Source: an uncultured Phascolarctobacterium sp. (GTDB lineage: Bacteria > Bacillota > Negativicutes > Acidaminococcales > Acidaminococcaceae). From it: a stretch of 64,000 nucleotides of DNA. The position numbers and the translations under genes were made by a program. This document shows positions 25,740 to 33,469 of this stretch, piece after piece (position 1 is the first letter of the stretch; each line of letters opens with the position of its first letter). The stretch covers positions 1 to 64,000 of the forward strand of contig NZ_CAKPTG010000007.1 in NCBI RefSeq assembly GCF_934190775.1, given 5' to 3'. The notes below the pieces were generated by a model. The model saw nothing but the letters and a program-made list of their open reading frames with translations, was not told where the DNA came from and did not search any database.

Positions 25740-26762
25740 TTATTTTTTCAGCTCTGCCAGTTCCTTTTCCAGAGCCTTGACGCGCTTGAGCATATCGCCC
25801 ACCTTGCGCAGATTAGCTTCCTGACGCAGCCATTCCTTCATCGGCATTGCAGGGAAGCCACCCATAACAGAGTTATCAGGAACATTGTTGGTAATGCCGG
25901 TTTTGCCGCCAAAGACGCAGTTGCTGCCAATGGTAATGTGGCCTACAGTACCAACCTGGCCGGCAAAGGTAACATTATTGCCAACAGTTACACTGCCGGA
26001 AATACCAACATGCGCAACAACAAGACAGTTTTCACCTAAGATATCGTTGTGGCCCAGATGTACCAGGTTATCAATCTTGGTGCCCTTGCCAACGATAGTG
26101 CTGTCAACGGTAGCACGGTCAATACAGGTGTTGTTGCCAATCTCTACATCATCCTGCAGCACTACATTACCGGTTTGCAGCACCTTGCTGTGCTTGCCGT
26201 TCTGGGTAATATAGCCGAAGCCGTCACCGCCGATAACAGAACCGGACTGCAGAATAACTCTGTCGCCCAGAACGCAATCCTCACGGATGGTGGTATTAGG
26301 ATAAAGGGTGCAATCCTTGCCCATTTTTACGCGTTTGCCAACATAAGCGTGCGGATAGATTACGCAGCCGTCACCAATCTCAGCATCGTCCTCTACTACC
26401 GCAAAGGGTTGGATAGCAACATTGCTGCCAATCTTTGCTTTCTTGGATACATAAGCATAAGGACTGATAACACGCTCTACCTCCTCCTGCGGGCGGAACA
26501 GCTCCAGCAGGGCAGCGAAAGCTACACGCGGGTTGGCAACTCTGATAACCGGACGGCCATCAAGCTCCGGATCCTCAGGGCTCAGAACCATTACACCGGC
26601 CTTGCTGAGATGACAATGCTCTACATGAGGCGGCACAGCAAAGGAAATATCCTTCGGGCCTGCCTCCACCAGTCCATTGACACCGGTAATGAGCAATTCG
26701 GGGTTATCATGCTCTACTGTACCTTTTAAAAACTCAGCTAATTCTTGTACACTCTTCTCCAT
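25740..26762 (-). CDS. lpxD: UDP-3-O-acylglucosamine N-acyltransferase LpxD
   Basis: 340 residues, the usual length. An N-terminal uridine-binding domain (about 1-95), a long hexapeptide left-handed helix (about 100-300) and a C-terminal helix ending in a coiled coil are all present. DNLVHLGHNDILGEN holds the catalytic His at about residue 240. It adds the second hydroxyacyl chain after LpxC. A terminator hairpin sits 30 bases upstream of the start, so its level may depend on read-through. Confidence 0.95.
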   Translation of the reverse strand: MEKSVQELAEFLKGTVEHDNPELLITGVNGLVEAGPKDISFAVPPHVEHCHLSKAGVMVLSPEDPELDGRPVIRVANPRVAFAALLELFRPQEEVERVISPYAYVSKKAKIGSNVAIQPFAVVEDDAEIGDGCVIYPHAYVGKRVKMGKDCTLYPNTTIREDCVLGDRVILQSGSVIGGDGFGYITQNGKHSKVLQTGNVVLQDDVEIGNNTCIDRATVDSTIVGKGTKIDNLVHLGHNDILGENCLVVAHVGISGSVTVGNNVTFAGQVGTVGHITIGSNCVFGGKTGITNNVPDNSVMGGFPAMPMKEWLRQEANLRKVGDMLKRVKALEKELAELKK

Positions 26763-26791
26763 TTCATACCTCCACCGTAAAGCTGCTTACG

Positions 26792-26820
26792 CAAAAAGCG
26801 GACGGACTACCCGCCCGCTT
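26792..26820 (-). terminator. Terminator between the Skp-like lipoprotein and lpxD
   Basis: AAGCGG, one mismatch, CGG pair with CCG, mismatch, CCGCTT (26796-26820), followed on the minus strand by UUUUUGC. It separates the chaperone genes from lpxD. Confidence 0.75.
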
Positions 26821-26831
26821 CAGGGTGCTGC

Positions 26832-27239
26832 TTATTTCATTTTTGCAATTACATCACTAGTAACATCAGTACCGCCCTGCGGAACAGCGCGCTTATCTAA
26901 AATAGCGCCCAGCTTTTTCTCATCAGAAACCTGCTTCAGTGCAGTATCCAGGCTGGCCTTCAGCTTATTTTGAGCCTCGCTTTGAATCAGCTTAGCTTTA
27001 GCGCCGTAATCCTCGGCAACCTTTTTAGCATCATCGCCGGTTTTGCCTTCCAAATCCTTATCCATTTGGGTTTTCAGGTCAGTCATTTTTTTAGTAACAT
27101 CTTCCTGAGTTGTTTTTACGATAGGAGCTTCAGCTTCAATCTTGCTCATATCAACAGTACCAAAATCAGCATTGCGTCCGCTGCAGCCAAAAGTAAACAT
27201 AGATGCTGCAATCATCAAACCGGCAATAATTTTTTTCAT
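26832..27239 (-). CDS. Small Skp/OmpH-like lipoprotein
   Basis: 135 residues from the ATG at 27237-27239 (GAGG nine bases ahead). The signal ends in the lipobox TFGCS at about residue 19. Two charged helical segments follow. The C-terminal pattern LGAILDKRAVPQGGTDVTSDVIAKM parallels the end of the OmpH/Skp protein at 28320 (VVVDKNTVVFGGVDITDEVAKAM), so I read it as a short, membrane-anchored relative. It is probably a periplasmic chaperone for outer-membrane proteins, as inference. It is the third of three such genes in a row. Confidence 0.65.
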   Translation of the reverse strand: MKKIIAGLMIAASMFTFGCSGRNADFGTVDMSKIEAEAPIVKTTQEDVTKKMTDLKTQMDKDLEGKTGDDAKKVAEDYGAKAKLIQSEAQNKLKASLDTALKQVSDEKKLGAILDKRAVPQGGTDVTSDVIAKMK

Positions 27240-27293
27240 AATTTTTAACCTCACTTAATTATAGCATGAATCAGGCCCTGGCATGTGAACGTA

Positions 27294-28214
27294 TCACGTC
27301 TTTTTTAAGGCCTTGATTATGGCATCGGTAATATCCTCTGCCTTCATATTAACTCTAAACTTATTAAAAACAATAGTATAACCGCGTTCATGCGCCAGCT
27401 TCACAGCCTGGCTTTCGATATCCTGATTGATTTGCTTCTTCAAGCTATCATTCTTCTCCTGCTGCTTATCAATTTCTCTGTCGATAACACTCAGCGCATT
27501 GTTTAACGCCTTCGGTGCCGTATCAAGCATTTCCTTGTCGCGTTCCTCCGGCGATTTAAGCTGCTGCATAGCCTGAGCATGATACTTCTGTGCCATCTCA
27601 CGCATCCGCTGCTCGGCCTGCGCTTTATAAGGCAGTACCTTCGCGTCAACCAGGCGACGTTTTTCCGCCTGCAGCTCACTAATCTGCACACCACGCTCCT
27701 GCTGCAATTGCTGCAGCTGCTTTTCAACCGCCTGACGTTCATCAGGCTTCATTTTTACGGTCTCCAACAACGCGCGTAAATTAAACAGCTTCAGCTTATA
27801 GGCTTCTTCAACCTCTGTTTTGCGTGCGGCCAGCTTGCTGTCTGCTTCTGCCTCTGCCTGTGCTACAAACTTCTGCAGCTTAGCATTTTCAATCTCCCTC
27901 TGTTCTACCATCCGGGTATTGAAATCAGCCTCCATGAAGCTTTGCTGGCTTAACTGCCGCAGACTGCGCAGCTTGTTCAAGCTGCTTAGCTGCGCCTTGG
28001 CCAGCTCATCCTGCCCCTTGCGCTTGTTCAGCAAATCCTGCAGGATTTTTTCGCCCTGCTCCAGCTTAGCATACTGAGGATGGGCGCTTACCGCCTGCTC
28101 CCAGTTGATAACAGCAATTTTTTCCTGCGGTCCCCGGACATTGGTACTGCATGCCGAAATCAGCAGAGCAGCTGCAATAATAGCACTTATTTTTACCAGC
28201 TTGTTCTTCTTCAT
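27294..28214 (-). CDS. Skp/OmpH-like lipoprotein with long coiled coil
   Basis: 306 residues from the ATG at 28212-28214, preceded by GGAGG. Upstream codons in frame lack a site. The lipobox ISACS is at about residue 20. KIAVINWEQAVSAHPQYAKLEQGE opens the mature part like Skp. About 150 residues of Gln/Glu/Lys/Arg-rich coiled coil follow, and the end GYTIVFNKFRVNMKAEDITDAIIKAL is again Skp-like. It is nearly twice the usual Skp length, so the tentacle helices would be much longer, perhaps reaching across the periplasm. It lies between two other Skp-like genes. Confidence 0.7.
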   Translation of the reverse strand: MKKNKLVKISAIIAAALLISACSTNVRGPQEKIAVINWEQAVSAHPQYAKLEQGEKILQDLLNKRKGQDELAKAQLSSLNKLRSLRQLSQQSFMEADFNTRMVEQREIENAKLQKFVAQAEAEADSKLAARKTEVEEAYKLKLFNLRALLETVKMKPDERQAVEKQLQQLQQERGVQISELQAEKRRLVDAKVLPYKAQAEQRMREMAQKYHAQAMQQLKSPEERDKEMLDTAPKALNNALSVIDREIDKQQEKNDSLKKQINQDIESQAVKLAHERGYTIVFNKFRVNMKAEDITDAIIKALKKT

Positions 28215-28319
28215 GCCTGCCTCCAATAACATTGCTGAACATCCGTAAATACCGCGATTAAATTGACATTGCGCAAGGCAATCTTCCAACTTCAGAGCAG
28301 CAATGCGCTGAAGAAGCTG

Positions 28320-28805
28320 TTATTTGCCTGCCTGCATAGCCTTGGCAACCTCATCGGTAATATCTACACCGCCGAAAACAACAGTGTTCTTATCTACTAC
28401 AACTGCCAAACCTTTTTTGTCAGCAATCTTTTTGATGCTGGCTTCAATTTTCTTCAGTACGGGGTCCATAAGCTCTTTTTGCTTATTAGCCAGACGTTCC
28501 TGAGTCTGGGTATAGTACTTTCTCTTTTCTGCCTCATTCATGGTTTTGCTTTTCTCATTGAAATCCTTTTGGGCAGATTCGATTTCTTTGTTCATAGCTT
28601 CGTTAACTTTGCTCAGATCCGGGCTTTGTGCTACCAGCATCTGATAGTTAACTACACCGATAGCAGATTCGCTGGAGGCTGCAAAAGCACTCTTGCCAAC
28701 ACCGCTCTGCGTTACAGAAAGCGCAAAGCAGCCCAGTACAAAAATGGCTGCTATAAACAAGGAGATCAGTTTTACATTTTTAGGGTTACGCAATTTCTGC
28801 ATCAT
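28320..28805 (-). CDS. OmpH/Skp family periplasmic chaperone
   Basis: 161 residues. An N-terminal membrane segment (KLISLFIAAIFVLGCFAL) may be a signal peptide cut after SAFA, a lipobox around LGC, or an uncleaved anchor. Mature residues begin AIGVVNYQMLVAQSPDLSKV, then two long helices with AEKRKYYTQTQERLANKQKE, and a closing strand GLAVVVDKNTVVFGGVDITDEV. That is the Skp/OmpH pattern. It keeps unfolded outer-membrane proteins soluble on the way to BamA. It has its own strong promoter (28921-28949). Confidence 0.85.
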   Translation of the reverse strand: MMQKLRNPKNVKLISLFIAAIFVLGCFALSVTQSGVGKSAFAASSESAIGVVNYQMLVAQSPDLSKVNEAMNKEIESAQKDFNEKSKTMNEAEKRKYYTQTQERLANKQKELMDPVLKKIEASIKKIADKKGLAVVVDKNTVVFGGVDITDEVAKAMQAGK

Positions 28806-28920
28806 AATCTAAATCCCTACCTTCTTTTCCTCATACAAAAATTCAGAAGCAACAAGAGCAGAAAACAACAGTAAGCCGCTGTCATCTGCTTTTGTCCCGT
28901 CTGTTGCAATAATATATCTT

Positions 28921-28949
28921 ATTATATCAGTCTACGCTCATTCTTTCAA
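28921..28949 (-). promoter_or_regulatory. Strong sigma-A-type promoter for the Skp-like genes
   Basis: On the minus strand TTGAAA (28944-28949), 17 bases, TATAAT (28921-28926). It stands just after the end of the barrel-protein gene and leaves a leader of about 110 bases before the OmpH start. Confidence 0.75.
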
Positions 28950-28955
28950 GAATTG

Positions 28956-30227
28956 CTACAGATTTCCTATAAGACGCAGGTAAAATTCCTGCCCGCCATA
29001 CACATATTCCGCACTGAGAAACTCATGAATACGGTAGCGCACGCCAAATTCGTTACGGTCATCACCAGAAAAATGCTCTGCCCGCAAGCGCCATTTAGGA
29101 CTCAGGCAATATTCCAGACGGTAATTGTTGTCGCCTATAGGCATACGCCGTAAATAGCTCCAGCTGCTTTTGCCCCAATAATGCGTATAGCCGGTGCCAA
29201 AGCGCCACTGGACATCATCCAGGATAACCTCGGCCTCGCCAAAAATCTCGTCACGCGGCGAAATAAATTTACCAAGATGCGCCTTGCCGGAAAGGTTATC
29301 CTTATCGCGGCCGATATCACCATAGCCTTCAAACCAGATTTTATAGTCATCTGATTCAATCATAATGCTGACACCCAAATCCGCACCCGGAGTGATTTTC
29401 ACCTGTGGCCGCAGCTGATAGTTTTTTACCTCCGGCTCAGTCATAAGCTTCTCTAAAAGCTGCTGCTCCAGCTCCTGCCTGTGCCTTTGCACATAAGCGA
29501 CCGGCAACCCGCGCAGCTTGTCGCACTCACCGGCATATTTGTACTTCAGCTTCATCAACAGTACATTAGGAATAGCCTCACTGCGCAGCTCGTAGCGGAC
29601 ATCGCGCACCAGCTGTCCTACCGGATAGATGACTACCTGTACTACAGTGCGTCCGTCCTCCTGCAGCACGTCAACCGCAGGCTTAAACTCCGGCAGCTGT
29701 GCCTGCACCTCGCTGCGTACCAGCTTACGCAGTACGCCGCCGGCCCAGTCACCGGCATCTACCGAGGCACCGCTGATAGCCTGCTCCAGCTGAGCCTGCA
29801 GCGCCGGAATACGCTGCTCAAGCAGCGCTGCTGTCTGCGTCTCTACGCCGGAAAACTGCAAATCAATAAAAGGCTTTTCGATAACCTTGTTCCAGGGACG
29901 TGCATACAAGCGCACCTGTGTCGCTTCACCTACATCAAGCTGAACATCAGTCAGCTCGTAGCCGGTAAATACCCTGTCACCGATTTCCGTCAGCAGCCTG
30001 GCATAATCCTCCCTGGCTGCAGCAATTTTTGCCGCATCCTTCTCAAGGAACAGCTGGTCTGCAACCACCTGCATGCTGTCGCTCATCTTCTGCAGCAAAA
30101 GCTGGCTGGTGCCGCCGTTAGTATCTATAACCTGCACCTCAACACTGTTTACCGGTGCAGAAAAAGCATGCTGCAATGGCAAGATGCTTGTCATTGCAGC
30201 ACAGAACAGAATCTTATTCAGCTTCAT
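28956..30227 (-). CDS. Uncharacterised outer-membrane protein with C-terminal barrel
   Basis: 423 residues. The signal peptide ends at about residue 23 (HAFSA). Residues about 25-290 are mixed alpha/beta, with alternating strand/helix units that could be POTRA-like. From about 290 to the end the alternating aromatic/polar strands (IWFEGYGDIGR, WRFGTGYTHYW, RLEYCLSPKWRLRAEH, AEYVYGGQEFYLRL) look like a small beta-barrel of about eight strands. It ends in a hydrophobic residue cluster, as barrel proteins do. It follows bamA directly, before the Skp genes. I do not recognise the family. A role in the outer membrane is inferred from fold and place. Confidence 0.6.
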   Translation of the reverse strand: MKLNKILFCAAMTSILPLQHAFSAPVNSVEVQVIDTNGGTSQLLLQKMSDSMQVVADQLFLEKDAAKIAAAREDYARLLTEIGDRVFTGYELTDVQLDVGEATQVRLYARPWNKVIEKPFIDLQFSGVETQTAALLEQRIPALQAQLEQAISGASVDAGDWAGGVLRKLVRSEVQAQLPEFKPAVDVLQEDGRTVVQVVIYPVGQLVRDVRYELRSEAIPNVLLMKLKYKYAGECDKLRGLPVAYVQRHRQELEQQLLEKLMTEPEVKNYQLRPQVKITPGADLGVSIMIESDDYKIWFEGYGDIGRDKDNLSGKAHLGKFISPRDEIFGEAEVILDDVQWRFGTGYTHYWGKSSWSYLRRMPIGDNNYRLEYCLSPKWRLRAEHFSGDDRNEFGVRYRIHEFLSAEYVYGGQEFYLRLIGNL

Positions 30228-30249
30228 AGCCTAAATATTCTCCGCAAAA

Positions 30250-32127
30250 TCAGAACTGTCCACCAAAGCTGAAGTGGAATTTGCCGCCATCTTCACCATA
30301 GCCATAATCCAGCTTAACCGGACCAAGCGGGGAGTTGATACGCAGGCCTACGCCGTAGCTGTTCTTAAGCAGGCCCATATCAAATTCGTCCTCATGACGT
30401 TTATCCCAGGCATAACCGTTATCGGTGAAGAGTACGCCCTGTACCTTCTTGACAATCGGGAAGCGGTATTCCAAAGTAGCCTTCAGCATGCTGTTGCCGC
30501 GGAACTGGTCATCCTCGTAGCCACGCAATGTATCGCTGCCGCCCATGGTAAAGCGCTGAGACAACGGCATGCTGCCGCTGGCATAGCCTACACCCAGGTT
30601 CAGTGCCCAAACGCTTTCGCCGCCTGCACGATAGTAATAGCGCCAATCGGCAGTCCATTTGGTGAAGTCAAAATCACCGCCCATGCCGCCGGCCCATTCT
30701 ACGCTGTAGCCAATGCGCTTGCCTTCATGCGGATCATAGATGTTGTCGCGGGAATCATATACGCGTCCGAGGGTAATACTGCGGGTAACACCAAAGTTTT
30801 CCTTACGGCGCTCTGCTGCAGTTTTCGGCATCCAGTCTTCGTATTTATCACTTTTATCAGTATCACTCTTATAGAACTGATCTTCATAATACTGATCTTT
30901 ATCATTTTCGTAGCCGTCAGCTTCGCCCTTATAGATATCATCACGGTTTTTAAGCGTAATGTAGTTGCTGACAAATTCATTATGGGTTTTGCGGCTGAAG
31001 GTAATTTCCTGACCACGACGTTTTTTGTCGTAACGGGCAATTTCATCGCCGTCGATGTTGTAGTCAGCATATTCGTTGGTGATATCATAAAGGTTAAGAG
31101 TAGCACTGGTCTCTTTATCATCCAGCCAGGGGCGGGTATAGCTGAAGTCATAGTTCTTGTTATCCTCGCCGCCAAACTCCCAACGGACATTAATCTTGTC
31201 GCCAATACCGCGGAAGTTCTTATCGCCGATAGAAACCATGCCGACAAAGCCATCAGCATTACTGTAGCCTGCGCCAATGCCAAAGGTACCGGTGTTCATT
31301 TCTACTACCGAAATCTCTACCTCAACGCCGTTAGGCTCACGGCCAGGGTTCAGCTTGATGTTAACATCTTCGAAATAGCCCAGGTTATAGACACGCTGCA
31401 TGCTGCGGCGCGCAGCCTTAGCGTTAAAGGGCTCGCCCTTCTTCAGCTTCATTTCACGGGTAACAACATAATCCTTCGTCTTAACATTACCCTTAACCTT
31501 AAAGCCTTCTACGATGCCTTCGTTGGCAGTAACCTTCAAGGTACCGTCCGGCTCCATATGTACGTCAGTAACACGCGCCAGAATATAGCCGTTGGAACGG
31601 TATTCCTCCTCCAGCTTCTGGACGCATTTATTGATATCCTTCAGGTTAGCAATCTTACCCTGCTCCAGGTCAAAGAAGCCTGCCACCTTCTGCTTATTCA
31701 GCACGGTGTTGCCCTCAACCTCAGTTTTCTGGTAAACGGGGTTTTCCATCACATGATAGATTACCTGTACGCCTTCCGGAACCAGCTTGAATTCCGGACG
31801 CAGGTCATAGAACCAGCCCATGTCATAAATAGCACTCAAATCTTCGCTCAGGCCAGCTTCAGTAAACTGCATGCCAGGCTTGGTTTTCAAAGCAGCAGCA
31901 ATCTCTGCCTCAGGCACAGCCTTATTACCGGCAATAATCTGCTTGGTAATGGTCTTTCCCAAATATGGTGCCAGGCTTGTTTCTTGCTGGCTTTCCGGTG
32001 CAGTCTGCGTTACAGAGGTACCAGCACCTGCAGCAGGTGTCGGGATTTCTTCGGCGTAAACAGGAGCAGCCAGCAGCATTGCTGCCAGGCCTACTGTCAA
32101 AGGCCGCCATAAGTATTGTTTCTTCAA
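30250..32127 (-). CDS. bamA: Outer-membrane assembly factor BamA
   Basis: 625 residues from a TTG at 32125-32127, with AGGAGG eight bases upstream. The frame is open from an ATG eight codons earlier, but there the AGGAGG would be inside the gene. The signal peptide ends at AYA. Three POTRA domains follow (about residues 50-290: QIIAGNKAVPE, KTEVEGNTVLN, FKVKGNVKTKD), then the 16-strand barrel with the lid motif TLRGYEDDQFRG. E. coli BamA has five POTRAs, so this is a shorter version. It folds and inserts outer-membrane barrels. No BamB-E is visible nearby. Confidence 0.93.
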   Translation of the reverse strand: MKKQYLWRPLTVGLAAMLLAAPVYAEEIPTPAAGAGTSVTQTAPESQQETSLAPYLGKTITKQIIAGNKAVPEAEIAAALKTKPGMQFTEAGLSEDLSAIYDMGWFYDLRPEFKLVPEGVQVIYHVMENPVYQKTEVEGNTVLNKQKVAGFFDLEQGKIANLKDINKCVQKLEEEYRSNGYILARVTDVHMEPDGTLKVTANEGIVEGFKVKGNVKTKDYVVTREMKLKKGEPFNAKAARRSMQRVYNLGYFEDVNIKLNPGREPNGVEVEISVVEMNTGTFGIGAGYSNADGFVGMVSIGDKNFRGIGDKINVRWEFGGEDNKNYDFSYTRPWLDDKETSATLNLYDITNEYADYNIDGDEIARYDKKRRGQEITFSRKTHNEFVSNYITLKNRDDIYKGEADGYENDKDQYYEDQFYKSDTDKSDKYEDWMPKTAAERRKENFGVTRSITLGRVYDSRDNIYDPHEGKRIGYSVEWAGGMGGDFDFTKWTADWRYYYRAGGESVWALNLGVGYASGSMPLSQRFTMGGSDTLRGYEDDQFRGNSMLKATLEYRFPIVKKVQGVLFTDNGYAWDKRHEDEFDMGLLKNSYGVGLRINSPLGPVKLDYGYGEDGGKFHFSFGGQF

Positions 32128-32147
32128 TCGATATTCCTCCTCATGAT

Positions 32148-32636
32148 TCATTTAGAGTCACTCAACTCAACTCGCGCTGACTGCACTAATTTATGCATAT
32201 CGGCTTTGGATATAGTAACACGGTCAGGATTTTCTTTATACTCCTGTGCCGGTACATCATTGACAGACTGTTTCTGTTGCGGTACAGTCCTTGCCGGCGC
32301 CGCCTGTACAGGCATTGCCTGCTGCGGCTTAACAGCTGGTGCTGCCACTGGCGGCAGCGCAGCTTGCGCCTTCACGCGGTAATGGTTTCTGGCAAAACAC
32401 CAGCCACCAAAACCGGCAGCTACTAACAAAAATGCTGCACAGACTGCCAGAACCTGACGGTTCCAGGTCCAGGGGCGGTCCTTTTTCCGACGCAGATTTT
32501 TCAGCTCGGCCTCTGCCAGCATCAAATCAAGCTCGCCCCTGATATCCTTATTATCCATAAAGCTTTGCTCCGCCTTATCCAGACTGCTTTTTATGCAGCG
32601 AATGCGATGGAACAATGTGCGGCTTGGCTGCGTCAT
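32148..32636 (-). CDS. Single-span membrane protein of unknown function
   Basis: 162 residues. The first 70 are charged and probably cytoplasmic. One membrane helix follows (VLAVCAAFLLVAAGFGGWCF, about 70-90). The rest, rich in Pro, Ala and Gln (VAAPAVKPQQAMPVQAAP), should span part of the periplasm and ends in a short helical motif. The layout resembles small envelope-spanning linkers such as TonB or FtsN-like stalks, but no known domain is present. It ends 20 bases before the bamA start, so it is likely co-expressed with it. Confidence 0.6.
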   Translation of the reverse strand: MTQPSRTLFHRIRCIKSSLDKAEQSFMDNKDIRGELDLMLAEAELKNLRRKKDRPWTWNRQVLAVCAAFLLVAAGFGGWCFARNHYRVKAQAALPPVAAPAVKPQQAMPVQAAPARTVPQQKQSVNDVPAQEYKENPDRVTISKADMHKLVQSARVELSDSK

Positions 32637-32793
32637 GCTTTTACCCCTTTCTGTACATAATTGTTTTTAATAACTATGTCTTATATAATCAGCTGACGTC
32701 CTGTATTTTCACAAGCCATTTAAGCTGATTACAGCAGATTTAGTAAGGCTAACTGGCATTTTCGCTATTTTTCGTTATATATTGACTTATATA

Positions 32794-33429
32794 TTATTCC
32801 TTGTTAAATTCATGGATAAAGCGTGAAAGCATGCCGCGGATGCGACGCACTCCCTGCTTCTGCAGGCGGTAGACATGACCGAGACTTACATCAATAGCAT
32901 CGGCAACTGCCTGCGCCGGTCTGTCCTCCAGATACATTCCCTGCAGCACCTGCTGCTCCTTCAGCGGCAGGCGGTCCATAGCCTGCGCCACCTTTTCACA
33001 AAGCAGCTGCTGTTCGGCAACCTCGCTGGGCGAAGCCAGCTCCGAAGGCAATGCATCACTAAGGGTAAAGCCATTGGACAGTTCACTGTCCAGGTAAAGC
33101 ATGCCCTTTTCTGAGCTTTTTCTCAGATAATCCACCATGCTTCCCTTAATGCGATAGGAGGCAAACAGGCTGAAGGCTACCTGCCGCTTGTAATCGTAGC
33201 TTTCTGCAGCCTCCAGCAGGCCAACCATGCCCTCCTGAATCAGCTCCATGGTTTCTGCCTCCGGCAGCCTGAAGCTGGCAGCAATTTTAAAAACTAACGG
33301 CTGATAGGCCGTCATCAGGCGCTGGTGCGCTGCTTCGTCACCGTCAGCGGCACGCTGCCAAAGCTCCAGCTCTTCCTCCGGCTCCAGCAGCGAAGTCTTT
33401 CTCAGCTCTTCCAAATAGCCTTGCAGCAT
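32794..33429 (-). CDS. Sigma-70 family factor of the SigB/F/WhiG type
   Basis: 211 residues. Region 2 runs from about 27 to 105 (YQPLVFKIAASF, ELIQEGMVGLLEAAESYD, FSLFASYRIKGSMVDYLRK). A short region-3 stretch follows, then region 4 (AMDRLPLKEQQVLQGMYLEDR, SLGHVYRLQKQGVRRIRGML). No region 1.1 and no ECF-type brevity, so a group-3 alternative sigma factor. No anti-sigma factor is adjacent. Its place at the head of the bamA-skp-lpx cluster suggests a link with envelope expression, as inference. Confidence 0.85.
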   Translation of the reverse strand: MLQGYLEELRKTSLLEPEEELELWQRAADGDEAAHQRLMTAYQPLVFKIAASFRLPEAETMELIQEGMVGLLEAAESYDYKRQVAFSLFASYRIKGSMVDYLRKSSEKGMLYLDSELSNGFTLSDALPSELASPSEVAEQQLLCEKVAQAMDRLPLKEQQVLQGMYLEDRPAQAVADAIDVSLGHVYRLQKQGVRRIRGMLSRFIHEFNKE

Positions 33430-33469
33430 CTGTTCACCTCCCTTCTTATCTACATTTGCTCAGCAATGC

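Noticed and set aside
30274..32112. 612-residue rightward frame opposite bamA
   Set aside because: It is the complementary frame of a certain bamA gene; its composition is low-complexity Ile/Val/Ala and no domain fits.
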